From Bacillota bacterium (GTDB lineage: Bacteria; Bacillota; Clostridia; Oscillospirales; Oscillospiraceae), in NCBI GenBank assembly GCA_021199635.1, contig JAJQHS010000017.1:1-56787 (forward strand): 56,787 bases of DNA. The letters run 5' to 3'. This document shows, one piece after another, positions 25,617 through 38,398 of this stretch. The translations under genes and the position numbers were made by a program. The notes beneath the pieces are model-generated. The model had not been told where the DNA came from and did not search any database. It was given only the letters and a program-made list of their open reading frames with translations. Numbering within the stretch: position 1 is the stretch's first letter; every line of letters starts with the position of its first letter.

Positions 25617-26139
25617 AAAGCTGATCATCTTCACCGACAGCGGCGATACCATTGTGGACGAGAGTACCCAGGTTTATGATGATCGCGGCATCGTGCTCCG
25701 GGCGGATTTTATTCCCGGCGCGGACGTGGTTCTGAAGCAGCTCCATGACGAAGGCTTCACCATCGCGCTGGTGGCTGACGGGGAATGGGAGTCCTTCCAG
25801 AACACTTACCGTGAAAATGGGCTTGGTTATTGCTTTGACGCGTGGGTCGTTTCCGAGGTGGTAGGTCAGCAAAAGCCGGCGCCAATCATGTTCGAAACAG
25901 CTTACAAAAAGCTAAACTTGACAGAAGCGGATAAATGCCGTATTGTAATGATCGGCAATAATCTCAGAAAGGATATTGCCGGAGCCAACCGTCAGGGGTT
26001 GACCTCTGTATGGATGGACTGGTCGCCCAGATATTTCCATACGGCGCAGGAGGCGGATTGGACGCCGGACTACACGGTGAAAACGCCGGCGGAGCTGATC
26101 CCGCTTCTGCATTCGCTTGAGGACAATCTGAATAAATAG
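25609..26139 (+). CDS. HAD superfamily hydrolase
   Basis: IIFTDSGDTIVDEST N-terminal motif, QKPAPIMFETAYKKL, MIGNNLRKDIAGANRQGLTSVWMDW. Confidence 0.82.
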   Translation: MNKKLIIFTDSGDTIVDESTQVYDDRGIVLRADFIPGADVVLKQLHDEGFTIALVADGEWESFQNTYRENGLGYCFDAWVVSEVVGQQKPAPIMFETAYKKLNLTEADKCRIVMIGNNLRKDIAGANRQGLTSVWMDWSPRYFHTAQEADWTPDYTVKTPAELIPLLHSLEDNLNK

Positions 26140-26148
26140 AGGTAGTAT

Positions 26149-27249
26149 ATGGTAGAAGTAACGCAGCGGACAGTGATCGAAGAAAAGCTGGCCAAACTGA
26201 TGGATTTCTTTTGCCCGATTCTCTATGAGGATGACGAAACGTTCCTGGAGAACATGAAGGATAAGAACCTGGTTGGGGATGATATTCGCCGGTACCAGCA
26301 TTGGGAATGGACTCAGGGCGTGGGACTGTATGGGCTTTGGAAGCTCTTTACGATCTCCAAGGAGCAGAAATATCTGGATATCCTCACCGAGTTCTTTGAC
26401 CGCCAGATCGCGGTCGGGTTCCCGGCGCTGAATGTGAACACCATCGCCCCGTTCCTGACCATGTCGTTCGTTGGGGAATATCTGCAATCCGAGCGCTACC
26501 TGGCTCCCTGCCGGGAGAGCGCCAAGTGGATCATGACGAACTTCCCCAGGACGGAGGAGGGCGGCTTCCAGCACATGACCTCCGACGCCAGGAACGACCA
26601 GGAGCTTTGGGATGATACGCTCTTTATGACTGTTCTGTTCCTTGCCAATATGGGCAGGATCGAAGGCAATCAGGCGTATACCCAGGAGGCACTGCACCAG
26701 TTCCTGCTCCACGCGAAATATCTTGCGGACCCGGAAACCGGACTGTGGTACCACGGCTGGACGTTCCATGGCCGTCATAATTTCGCGGAAGCCTTCTGGG
26801 GACGGGGCAATTGCTGGATCACCATTGCCATTCCGGAATTTCTGCAAATGACGGCATGTGAACCTGCCGCGAAGCAAACGCTCACCGATCTTCTGCTCAG
26901 GCAGGTCGAAGGCCTGGTAAAATATCAGGATCCTTCCGGTATGTGGCACACCCTGATCGACGACCCCACCTCCTATGTGGAGTCCAGTGCCACATGCGGC
27001 TTTGCCTACGGTATTTTGCGGGCGGTACATACCGGGCTGCTTGACAAGGAATACGAGGAGGCTGCATGGAAGGCGCTTCCGCCGATCCTCGGCTACATTG
27101 ACGACAGTGGCGTCCTGCACCAGGTTTCCTATGGGACACCCATGGGCAGAGAGAGCAAGGATTTTTATAAGAATATCGGACTCAAATGTATGCCGTACGG
27201 TCAGGCATTGGCGATGCTATTCCTGATTGAGTGCTTACTGGATCAGTAA
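26149..27249 (+). CDS. Glycoside hydrolase family 105/88 (unsaturated rhamnogalacturonyl hydrolase-like)
   Basis: ELWDDTLFMTVLFLANMG, WYHGWTFHGRHNFAEAFWGRGNCWI typical of GH105. Confidence 0.86.
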   Translation: MVEVTQRTVIEEKLAKLMDFFCPILYEDDETFLENMKDKNLVGDDIRRYQHWEWTQGVGLYGLWKLFTISKEQKYLDILTEFFDRQIAVGFPALNVNTIAPFLTMSFVGEYLQSERYLAPCRESAKWIMTNFPRTEEGGFQHMTSDARNDQELWDDTLFMTVLFLANMGRIEGNQAYTQEALHQFLLHAKYLADPETGLWYHGWTFHGRHNFAEAFWGRGNCWITIAIPEFLQMTACEPAAKQTLTDLLLRQVEGLVKYQDPSGMWHTLIDDPTSYVESSATCGFAYGILRAVHTGLLDKEYEEAAWKALPPILGYIDDSGVLHQVSYGTPMGRESKDFYKNIGLKCMPYGQALAMLFLIECLLDQ

Positions 27250-27254
27250 CTGCT

Positions 27255-27292
27255 AAACGGAGAATGGGGCTGTTTAGCCTCATTCTTCGTTT
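27255..27292 (+). terminator. Intercistronic hairpin/attenuator between GH105 and GH38 genes
   Basis: aaacggagaatggggct-gttt-agcctcattcttcgttt stem. Confidence 0.6.
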
Positions 27293-27313
27293 GTGCGTTC
27301 ACAGAAAGGGTAG

Positions 27314-30286
27314 ATGTCTATGAATCTTGGCAGACAGTGGTCGGACCGGCTGCGAATCTGGGCCGAGCAATTCCCCAAATTTTACTATCGGATGGCAGAT
27401 GCGCTGCCGGTTTCCTATTTCACAACTATGGAGCACCTGACCTATGCACAGGCGCTTCAGCATAGCTATACGCCCATCCAGCCGGGTGCGCAGTGGGGGC
27501 AGAAATGGGAGTATGGCTGGTTCCGCACCTCGCTGACGGTACCGGAAGCGCTTGCAGGCAAACGGCTGGTGTTCACCCTTCAAACGGCGGAAGAAATGCT
27601 GGTCTGGGTCAACGGGTCCGAAGCCGGCTCCATCGATAAGATGCATAAATATATCACCCTTTCCCGGCAGGCAGTGGCTGGCGATGTCTATGAGATCGTG
27701 GCGGAATGCTATGCCGGCCATGGCGTGCGCAACGAAGGCGCCGGACCGGTGGCCTGGGGCGCGTGCCCTGTCCCGGAGCCGCCTGCGTGCCAGGTGTGTG
27801 TGGGCCGCTCCAGCTACGGCGAATGGAATGAACCGCTATTCCAGGCGGCAATGGATTATCTGGCCCTTTACACTTTGGTGCAGGCGCTTCCGGACAAGAG
27901 CCTGCGTGCCATGAAGATCGTGGAGGGGCTGAAGCAGTTCACTTACATCGCGGATTTTGAGCTGCCGGAGCCTGCCATGACCCAAAGCGTTGTTAAGGCC
28001 GATCAATTGCTCAAGCCGCTTATGGAATGCAAAAATGGTTCCACTGCCCCGGAATTTACCGTTTTTGGCCAGTCACACATCGATCTGGCGTGGCTGTGGC
28101 CGGTGGAGGAAACCATCCGAAAATCCGCCAGGACCTATTCCAACCAGCTGGCGCTGATGGACGAGTACGACGATTACCATTTTCTGCTGTGCGAGCCGCC
28201 GCTGCTGGAATGGCTGAAGACGGATTACCCCAATGTTTTCGCAAGGGTGCGGGAGAAGACGGCACAGGGCCGCTTTTACCCGGAGGGGGGAATGTGGGTG
28301 GAATCGGACACCAATCTTCCCTCCGGCGAGAGCCTGATCCGCCAGTTCGCATATGGCAAGCGCTGGTTCCGGAAGGAGCTGGGCACCGAGGTTTACATGG
28401 CCTGGATGCCGGACACCTTCGGATTCTCCGCGGCGCTGCCGCAGATCATGAAAAAGTGCCAGATCCGCTATTTCGCCACCCAAAAGCTGACCCGGCAGGA
28501 CCCGGAGGCGGACCCGTTCCCCTACAACATCTTTTGGTGGGAGGGGATGGACGGCAGCCGGATCCTGTCCCACTCCTTCAAGAAGAGCAACGCCGTCCTC
28601 ACGCCCGGGGACCTGGTTTCCCGATGGGAGAATGACCGTGTTCAGTCCGAAAAAATCGACACGTTCCTGTTCCCATATGGCTTTGGCGACGGGGGCGGAG
28701 GGCCGATCCGGGAAATGGTGGAAATGCAGCGGCGCTGCGCCGATCTGGAGGGCGCACCCCGATGCAGAGTCGAAAATCCGGTCCGCTTCTTTGAGCGGCA
28801 GACCGATGTGAAGAATGTATACTGCGGCGAGCTGTACCTGGCGTGGCACCGGGGAACGTTGACCTCCCAGGCCAGAACCAAGCGGGGGATCCGTAAGGCG
28901 GAAATTTGCCTGAAGCAGGTGGAATACGCCATGTCGCTGCTGCGAATTTCCGGCAGAGAGATTCCGGCGGAGGACCAGGCGGAGCTGGAGCGACTGTGGA
29001 AGCTGCTGCTGTTCAACCAGTTCCACGATGTTGCCCCCGGCACCGCCATCGCCCGGGTGTACGAGCGGGCGGAAAGGGAGCTATCAGAGGTCGTGGAGAA
29101 GGGGGAGGCGCTGATTCACAAGATGCTCGGGCAGCCATCCGCCCATGGCATGCTGTACAATCCGCTGAGCTGGCCCCGTACGTATCACGGCGTTCACCTT
29201 CCTGCCCAGGGCTGCGCTCCGGCAGTGGTCGATGCGGAGACTTCCGGCGCGTCCGTCCGGCAGTATGGCGGGATGTACGAGCTGCGCAACGCGCACCTGA
29301 TCTGCCGTATTGACAGCCAGGGTCAGCTGTGCAGCATGAAAATACCCGGCTCCGACCGGGAATATATGGCAGGCGAAGGCAACCGTTTCCTGATGTACAA
29401 GGATGTGAACGTGGCCTATGATGCCTGGGAAATCGGCAGCATGTACGAAAATCTGCCGGTCCCGCTTACGGAGCCTGCGCGGCTGGAGCCGTTCCGGGAC
29501 GATACTGGCGCTGGGCTGATCGTGGAGCGCATGCTGCATGACTCCCGCCTGACTCAGAAGATTTTGCTTGGCCATGACGCCTGCCGCCTGGATTTTATCA
29601 CTTCCCTGGATTTCCGGGAGAAGCACAAGCTGCTGAAGGTAGCGTTTCCCGCAAATATTTACACCAAGGAGGCCATCCACGAGATCCAGTTCGGCTATGT
29701 CAAGCGTCCGACCCATCGCTCCAGGCAGGCGCAGAAAGATCAGTACGAGGTATGTAACCACCGCTACTCCGCCCTGTCGGATGGCGCTGCGGGACTGGCG
29801 CTGCTGAACGACTGCAAGTACGGGATCAGCGTATCGGATAACGAGATGCGGCTGACGCTGCTGAAATCCCCGATGATGCCGGATGCGGCTGCGGACCAGG
29901 GGATTCAGAGATTTACCTATTCCGTTTATCCCTTTACCGGCGCGTTCCAGGACAGCGGTACACTCCGCCAGGCGGCGGAGCTGAATGAGCCGCCCATTTT
30001 TGGTGCGCAGATGGACCTGCTTTCCGAGCCGATTTTCCTGCCGGAGAATCCAAACATCGTGGTGGAAACGATCAAACCGGCGGATACTGTGGGAAACGCC
30101 CTGCTCGTCCGCGCCTACGAGGCCATGGGCATGGCCACCTCCGCCCGCTTCACGGTGGCGAAGCAGATTCGCGGCATCGCGGAAACGGATATGCTGGAGG
30201 AGCATCCGGTGACGCTGCCCTGTGATGGGGCACTGCACCTGGAATTCGGCGCGTTTGAAATCAAGACGCTCCTGCTGTATCTGTAG
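27314..30286 (+). CDS. Alpha-mannosidase, glycoside hydrolase family 38
   Basis: FGQSHIDLAWLWPVEET, YMAWMPDTFGFSAALPQIMKK, FNQFHDVAPGTAI. Confidence 0.92.
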   Translation: MSMNLGRQWSDRLRIWAEQFPKFYYRMADALPVSYFTTMEHLTYAQALQHSYTPIQPGAQWGQKWEYGWFRTSLTVPEALAGKRLVFTLQTAEEMLVWVNGSEAGSIDKMHKYITLSRQAVAGDVYEIVAECYAGHGVRNEGAGPVAWGACPVPEPPACQVCVGRSSYGEWNEPLFQAAMDYLALYTLVQALPDKSLRAMKIVEGLKQFTYIADFELPEPAMTQSVVKADQLLKPLMECKNGSTAPEFTVFGQSHIDLAWLWPVEETIRKSARTYSNQLALMDEYDDYHFLLCEPPLLEWLKTDYPNVFARVREKTAQGRFYPEGGMWVESDTNLPSGESLIRQFAYGKRWFRKELGTEVYMAWMPDTFGFSAALPQIMKKCQIRYFATQKLTRQDPEADPFPYNIFWWEGMDGSRILSHSFKKSNAVLTPGDLVSRWENDRVQSEKIDTFLFPYGFGDGGGGPIREMVEMQRRCADLEGAPRCRVENPVRFFERQTDVKNVYCGELYLAWHRGTLTSQARTKRGIRKAEICLKQVEYAMSLLRISGREIPAEDQAELERLWKLLLFNQFHDVAPGTAIARVYERAERELSEVVEKGEALIHKMLGQPSAHGMLYNPLSWPRTYHGVHLPAQGCAPAVVDAETSGASVRQYGGMYELRNAHLICRIDSQGQLCSMKIPGSDREYMAGEGNRFLMYKDVNVAYDAWEIGSMYENLPVPLTEPARLEPFRDDTGAGLIVERMLHDSRLTQKILLGHDACRLDFITSLDFREKHKLLKVAFPANIYTKEAIHEIQFGYVKRPTHRSRQAQKDQYEVCNHRYSALSDGAAGLALLNDCKYGISVSDNEMRLTLLKSPMMPDAAADQGIQRFTYSVYPFTGAFQDSGTLRQAAELNEPPIFGAQMDLLSEPIFLPENPNIVVETIKPADTVGNALLVRAYEAMGMATSARFTVAKQIRGIAETDMLEEHPVTLPCDGALHLEFGAFEIKTLLLYL

Positions 30287-30303
30287 GCAAAGGCGGTGGC
30301 GGA

Positions 30304-31266
30304 ATGTACAGAATCGGCATAGACCTGGGCGGCACCAACATTGCCGCCGGGCTGGTGAATGAAAACCGGCAAATCGTAGACAAATGCAGCGTGAAAACCA
30401 ACGCGCCCCGGCCGGTAGAGGCGCTGGTGCAGGACATGGTGCGCCTGGTGCGGCTGCTGATGGCCCGCAGCGCCCTGGAGAAGCGGGATATTGCCGCCGT
30501 CGGCGTTGGCGTACCCTGCACGGCCAATCCTACCAACGGGCATATGGAGGACGCGAATAATCTGGGCATTGCGGACGCTCCGTTCCGAACGGTGCTGGAG
30601 GAGGCACTGGGGCTCCCGGTGTATTTTGAAAACGACGCCAACGCCGCGGCCTGGGGGGAATATCAGATCGGCGATTACCCGGAGGATTCTTTCGCTATGG
30701 TCACGATCGGCACGGGCATTGGCGGCGCGCTGATCCTGGGAGGTAAACTCTGGCCGGGGATCAACGGTGCGGCGGCGGAGTTCGGGCACATGACGCTGAA
30801 ATTTGACGGCGTCCCCTGCAACTGCGGCAGGCGGGGCTGCTTTGAGGCCTACGCCTCCGCCAATGCACTCATCCGCCAGGCGAAAACCCGCATGGCAGAA
30901 AGTAAGGGCACCCTCCTATGGCAGCTTTGCGGCGGCGTGGAGGAACGGGTCGAGGCGAAGACTGTATTTGCAGCCGCGCAGTCCGGCGACACGGACAGCC
31001 GGGCCCTGCTGGATCACTATACGGATTATCTATCCGAAGGGATCGCAAACATCATCAACATTTTCCAGCCAGCTATAGTGTGCATCGGAGGCGGTATCAG
31101 CCAGGCTGGGGAATTGCTGCTTTCCCCCGTGCGGGAGAAAACAGCCCATAAAATCTATTCAAAAAACGCAAACCACAACACGCAAATTGTATTGGCACAG
31201 CTGACCAACGACGCGGGCATTCTGGGCGCCGCGCTGTTGGGATGCGACAGGAGGAACATATTATGA
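30304..31266 (+). CDS. ROK family sugar kinase
   Basis: MYRIGIDLGGTNIAAGLVNE; VPCNCGRRGCFEAYAS zinc motif; ENDANAAAWGE. Confidence 0.9.
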   Translation: MYRIGIDLGGTNIAAGLVNENRQIVDKCSVKTNAPRPVEALVQDMVRLVRLLMARSALEKRDIAAVGVGVPCTANPTNGHMEDANNLGIADAPFRTVLEEALGLPVYFENDANAAAWGEYQIGDYPEDSFAMVTIGTGIGGALILGGKLWPGINGAAAEFGHMTLKFDGVPCNCGRRGCFEAYASANALIRQAKTRMAESKGTLLWQLCGGVEERVEAKTVFAAAQSGDTDSRALLDHYTDYLSEGIANIINIFQPAIVCIGGGISQAGELLLSPVREKTAHKIYSKNANHNTQIVLAQLTNDAGILGAALLGCDRRNIL

Positions 31267-32894
31267 AAGCACATTATGAACAGATGATTCTTGACACATG
31301 CTTTCGCGCCCGCCAGGCGCTGAAAACGCAGAACCTGGAACAGGGCAGCCCGTATTATGGCGCCTTTGTCATGCCGGACGGCGTTTATATGGCAAAGCAC
31401 ACGCTTTACTGCGTCGCGGATATGGCCGCGGTTTACTGCAATCCGGATGCGGACTGCTATCACGATGAAACTCTACTGACCAGCATGCTGCTGGGGCTGG
31501 ACTATGCCTCCGGGGAGCAGCATGAAAACGGGCTGTTTGATTATATTACCTGCAATTTCTTTTCCGCGCCGGATACCGCGTTCTGCATTGGCATCCTGCT
31601 GCCTGCGCTGCAATATCTGAAGGGCCTGGCAACGCGCACCCCCGGAGAAACGCGCCTGATGGAGAAAATGGATAAGATCGTCCACCTGGGCGGCAGGGGA
31701 CTGCTGGAGGGCGGCTTCCATACGCCCAACCACCGCTGGGCCATTGCGGGTATGCTGGCCACCTGCGGAAAAATGTACCAGGAACCGGAGCTGACGCAGG
31801 CGGCTTTCGCCTATCTCAAAGAGGGCATCGACTGCAACGCCGACGGCGAGTATTCCGAGAAATCCGCCGGAAACTACAACGGCGTGAACAACAAGGCCAT
31901 GCTCTGGCTGTCGGAGGCTCTGGATGACCCCAGCTACGAGCAGAACGTGATCCGCAATCTGCGGATGATGCTGACCTATTACGAACCGGACGACAGTATT
32001 TTCACCGCCAATTCCACCCGGTTCGACAAGGACCGTCTGGTCTATCCCGGTGATTATTACTGGAGCTATTTGTACCTGGGCGCCCGGTACAACATTCCGG
32101 ATTTTGTGGCGACTGCAAATTACATCTTCCACGTTACGCAGGAAAAGAGGATCCTCTCACCCAATTACCTGATCGAGTATATGCTCCACCCAGAGTTGAT
32201 CGGCTTTGAATCCCCGGAATGCGGCACGCCCACCCATTACCATGCTCTGTATGCCGACTCCGGTATTGCCCGTGTACGGCGGGGGAACTACACCTACACG
32301 GTCATGCGGGAAAAGTCCAACTTCCTGTACGTCCACAACGGCTCCATCAAGCTGGCGATGAAGATCGGCGGCAGCTTCTGCGAGCATCGCGCGTTCCAGG
32401 CGGAGACGCTGGAGGAGCGCGACGGCGCATTCCACCTGCACCAGACCATGCACGGCTGGTACTATCTGCCCTTCGAGGAAAAGCCTGCCACCTCTGACTG
32501 GTGGAAGATGGACAACGCTTCCCGAAAGAAGAAGCTTGGGCCGGATATGGACATTGACGTCTTCATCCGGGAAGCGGAGCAGGGCATCGACGTGGAGATC
32601 GTTACCTCCGGCGTGGAAGGCGCCCCCTGGCGGGTGGAGCTGGCGTTCAACGGTATTGACCGGATCTCCAACAGCCATATGACCATGCCGGTGCATGGGG
32701 ATGAGGTGCTGGTGCTGAAGGATGATGATTTCACCGTGTCCAATCCCATCTCCCGGCTCAGCGTCGGGCCGGCCTTTGGCGCGCACCATTTCACCGAAGG
32801 CAAAGAGGACAGCGAGGCCAAAACGCCCGGCGCCGCCACTGTTTACCTGACCGATTACACCCCGTTCCACCATGTGATTTCCATCCGACCCTGA
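31263..32894 (+). CDS. Uncharacterised protein, likely alpha-barrel plus beta-sandwich carbohydrate-active enzyme
   Basis: 543-aa intact ORF overlapping the ROK stop; helix-repeat N-half (GNYNGVNNKAMLWLSEALDD), beta-rich C-half; no confident family recognised. Confidence 0.8.
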   Translation: MKAHYEQMILDTCFRARQALKTQNLEQGSPYYGAFVMPDGVYMAKHTLYCVADMAAVYCNPDADCYHDETLLTSMLLGLDYASGEQHENGLFDYITCNFFSAPDTAFCIGILLPALQYLKGLATRTPGETRLMEKMDKIVHLGGRGLLEGGFHTPNHRWAIAGMLATCGKMYQEPELTQAAFAYLKEGIDCNADGEYSEKSAGNYNGVNNKAMLWLSEALDDPSYEQNVIRNLRMMLTYYEPDDSIFTANSTRFDKDRLVYPGDYYWSYLYLGARYNIPDFVATANYIFHVTQEKRILSPNYLIEYMLHPELIGFESPECGTPTHYHALYADSGIARVRRGNYTYTVMREKSNFLYVHNGSIKLAMKIGGSFCEHRAFQAETLEERDGAFHLHQTMHGWYYLPFEEKPATSDWWKMDNASRKKKLGPDMDIDVFIREAEQGIDVEIVTSGVEGAPWRVELAFNGIDRISNSHMTMPVHGDEVLVLKDDDFTVSNPISRLSVGPAFGAHHFTEGKEDSEAKTPGAATVYLTDYTPFHHVISIRP

Positions 32895-35741
<2,847 letters not shown>

Positions 35742-35756
35742 TGGAGGAGGCTCGTT

Positions 35757-36596
35757 GTGAAACTTTGTATTCGTGCCCATGACCTGGGCGTTACCGGTAC
35801 GGAGGCGATCCTGCAGCGCCTGGACGCGCTGGGGATTGATGGCGTGCAGATGGTGTGCTATAAAGCCTATCCGGATATCCCGCAGGCTCCCGGCGGTATC
35901 ACTCCCGCCCGGGCGGCGCAAATTGGTCAGGCTTTCGCCAATGCCGGGAAGGATATCTCCCTGATCGGTGCGTACTTTAACCCCATCCACTCCAACGCAC
36001 AGAAGGTGGCCGGGAGCCTGGAAATCTTTGAGGATTATCTCCGGGTCGGCAGCGCGCTGGGGTGCAATGTGGTGGCCTCCGAAACCGGATCCCGGAACGA
36101 TGACGAATGGACCTATCATCCGGAAAACCGGACGGAGGAGGCGCTCCAGGGCGTCGTGGCCGCGTTCTCCCGGCTGTGCGATACTGCCGCGGACTGCGGG
36201 AGCATCGTGGCAATGGAGGGCTGCGCCGGTCACGTGTGCTGGAATGTGGAAACGCTTTCCCGCGCCCGGAAGATGATCGGGCGGAGGACACGGGTCGTCT
36301 TCGACCTGTATAATTTCATGGACGCGGAGAACCAGGGGGCGTATCTGTCCATCCTGGACCGCGGGCTGGACCTATTCGCCGGGGACATCCAGGTGTTCCA
36401 TATGAAGGACTGCATGCTGTCCAGCGGCCGGCGTCCCATCCAGACGCCCTACGGCAGGGGAGAGCTGGATCACACCGAAATCCTTCGCAGGATCAAATCT
36501 TATGACCCCAATGCCGTGCTGGTGCTGGAGGAAACCACCGGCGAGCATATTGCCTACGCGGTGCAGACAATCCGCCGCATTTGGGCGGAAATATAG
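35757..36596 (+). CDS. Sugar phosphate isomerase/epimerase (AP_endonuc_2-like TIM barrel)
   Basis: GAYFNPIHSNAQKV, VVFDLYNFMDAENQGAYLSI, FHMKDCMLSSGRRPIQTPYGRGELDHTEIL. Confidence 0.82.
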   Translation: MKLCIRAHDLGVTGTEAILQRLDALGIDGVQMVCYKAYPDIPQAPGGITPARAAQIGQAFANAGKDISLIGAYFNPIHSNAQKVAGSLEIFEDYLRVGSALGCNVVASETGSRNDDEWTYHPENRTEEALQGVVAAFSRLCDTAADCGSIVAMEGCAGHVCWNVETLSRARKMIGRRTRVVFDLYNFMDAENQGAYLSILDRGLDLFAGDIQVFHMKDCMLSSGRRPIQTPYGRGELDHTEILRRIKSYDPNAVLVLEETTGEHIAYAVQTIRRIWAEI

Positions 36597-36613
36597 TGCT
36601 TCAGGAGGAAACC

Positions 36614-37561
36614 ATGCGTCTGTTAAAAACCGATGATACCCATTATTCCGGTCAGGCGGACCCCTATATTCTCAAAAGCGGCGGCAGATATTACATCTAC
36701 GTCACAGGGCATGACGCCATATATGCCTACCAGTCGGACCATCTGCTGACCGGATGGACGTTTTATGGGCCGGTCCTGTCGGTCCCCGGGCTGTCCGCCT
36801 TCTGGGCGCCCAGCGTCATCGAAATAGATGGGAAATTCTACATGTATAATTCCATGGAGGGGACGGGGGATACCCCGGACCCGGGCGGCCATGTTGGGGC
36901 TATGCACGTTTCCGTGGCGGACAATCCCCTGGGCCCATTTACCGGAACGAAGCAGATCCTCCACCCGTTTTCCATCGATTCCCATATTGTCCGCAACGAA
37001 GCCGGACTGTTCCTGTTCTACTCGGCGAACCGCTTCACCGGGGAACGGATCGGCACCTGCATCTATGTGGATCGGATGCTGGACCCGTTCACCCCTGCCG
37101 GGAAGCCGGTGCTGGTGGTGGAGCCGACGCTGGATGAGGATATTTACCAGAGGGACCGCTATCAGCCCGGGCAGCACTGGCACACCATTGAGGGGGCTTT
37201 CTATTTCCGGGAGGGTGATTGGCAGTATGTCATGTATTCCGGCAATTGCTTCGAGCAGCCCACCTATTACATCGGCTACGCCAGGGCAAAAACGAACGAA
37301 ACCGATCTGACGAAAATCAAATTTGAGAAATACCCCGATGATCATACCTACAGCCCGGTGCTGTGCGCCAATGATTTTGAGGAGGGGACCGGGCACCACT
37401 CCATGATCCGGGAGGATGGGCAGTGGTACGCGGTGTACCATGCCCGGGATTATATCCGGGATGGCGGCGCGGATGCGTTCGATGCCCGGAATGCCAGGAT
37501 CTGCAAGCTGAATGTACGCGACGGCGTGATCACCGCCGAGCGTTATCCGGATCACATTTGA
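36614..37561 (+). CDS. Glycoside hydrolase family 43-like protein
   Basis: SGQADPYILKSGGRYYIYVTG, FWAPSVIEIDGKFYMYNS, IEGAFYFREGDWQYVMYSGN beta-propeller pattern. Confidence 0.85.
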   Translation: MRLLKTDDTHYSGQADPYILKSGGRYYIYVTGHDAIYAYQSDHLLTGWTFYGPVLSVPGLSAFWAPSVIEIDGKFYMYNSMEGTGDTPDPGGHVGAMHVSVADNPLGPFTGTKQILHPFSIDSHIVRNEAGLFLFYSANRFTGERIGTCIYVDRMLDPFTPAGKPVLVVEPTLDEDIYQRDRYQPGQHWHTIEGAFYFREGDWQYVMYSGNCFEQPTYYIGYARAKTNETDLTKIKFEKYPDDHTYSPVLCANDFEEGTGHHSMIREDGQWYAVYHARDYIRDGGADAFDARNARICKLNVRDGVITAERYPDHI

Positions 37562-37583
37562 CACTGACAGGAGGGACCGGCAC

Positions 37584-38249
37584 ATGGATGCCCAGCAAAA
37601 GGAATGGATTTTACGCTATCAGCCCCGTATCTACAGGGACAGGAACGACCCGTTTCCCATCCGGTACCTGGGATGCACCGTTTTTACCCGGAAGGAGCGT
37701 TCCAGCAGTTTCCCCAAATGGGTGATTGACCCGGCTGAGGAAGGGGCACAGGCAATTATTGAGTACGCTATCTATTACGACTATGACATCCAGCACCTGT
37801 ACGACCTGGAGCACATCTGGGTGGCCGTGGGCGAAGATGGGGGCGTGAAGGATTGCTGGGGCAGCTTCCACGGAATGCGGCTCCGGGCGGCGGGCGTGCG
37901 CGCTTTCCGCGTGGAGGGGACACATCCGGTGCTGTATGCCCAGCCGGGCAAGCACGCCATGATGCCAGACCCGGAGCTTTTTGAGCTTCTGCCCCAGATG
38001 CGCCAGACCTGCAGCCTGGGGGCCGGGGGCGGGCTGCTGATTCCTGGGTTCCTCCAGGGCCGCATGGAAACCAATGCCGCGCAGGATGAAAAGATCCGTA
38101 TGTATCTGGTCAACCACTTCTCCTTTGTGCCGTCCATGGAGTTTGAACCGGAAACGCTGGAACCGGAGCAATTCCTCTCCTGGCCGGAGCTTCTGGAGCG
38201 AATTCCGCAGCTGGTCGCCCGGCAGATTCAAATCATTGAGGCCTCCTAG
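37584..38249 (+). CDS. Uncharacterised protein with an NLP/Vps62-reminiscent core
   Basis: Intact 221-aa ORF; EYAIYYDYDIQHLYDLEHIWVAVGEDGGVKDCWGSFHGMR, THPVLYAQPGKHAMMPDPE. Confidence 0.75.
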   Translation: MDAQQKEWILRYQPRIYRDRNDPFPIRYLGCTVFTRKERSSSFPKWVIDPAEEGAQAIIEYAIYYDYDIQHLYDLEHIWVAVGEDGGVKDCWGSFHGMRLRAAGVRAFRVEGTHPVLYAQPGKHAMMPDPELFELLPQMRQTCSLGAGGGLLIPGFLQGRMETNAAQDEKIRMYLVNHFSFVPSMEFEPETLEPEQFLSWPELLERIPQLVARQIQIIEAS

Positions 38250-38256
38250 CATATGG

Positions 38257-38300
38257 GAACGGGACTGCCTTGCAAGCGGGTAAGGCAGTCCCGTTTTTTG
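38257..38300 (+). terminator. Terminator of the rightward sugar operon
   Basis: aacgggactgcctt-gcaagcggg-taaggcagtcccgtttttt. Confidence 0.88.
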
Positions 38301-38342
38301 CGGAATTTCCGGGCGGAAGATGGAAGGCACCATGCCCGGCTA

Positions 38343-38370
38343 TTGACAGAACCGGATTTTCTGGTAAAAT
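38343..38370 (+). promoter_or_regulatory. tgt promoter
   Basis: TTGACA (38343-38348), 16-bp spacer, TAAAAT (38365-38370). Confidence 0.6.
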
Positions 38371-38398
38371 GGACACAATCTGATCAGGGAGCGTATCT

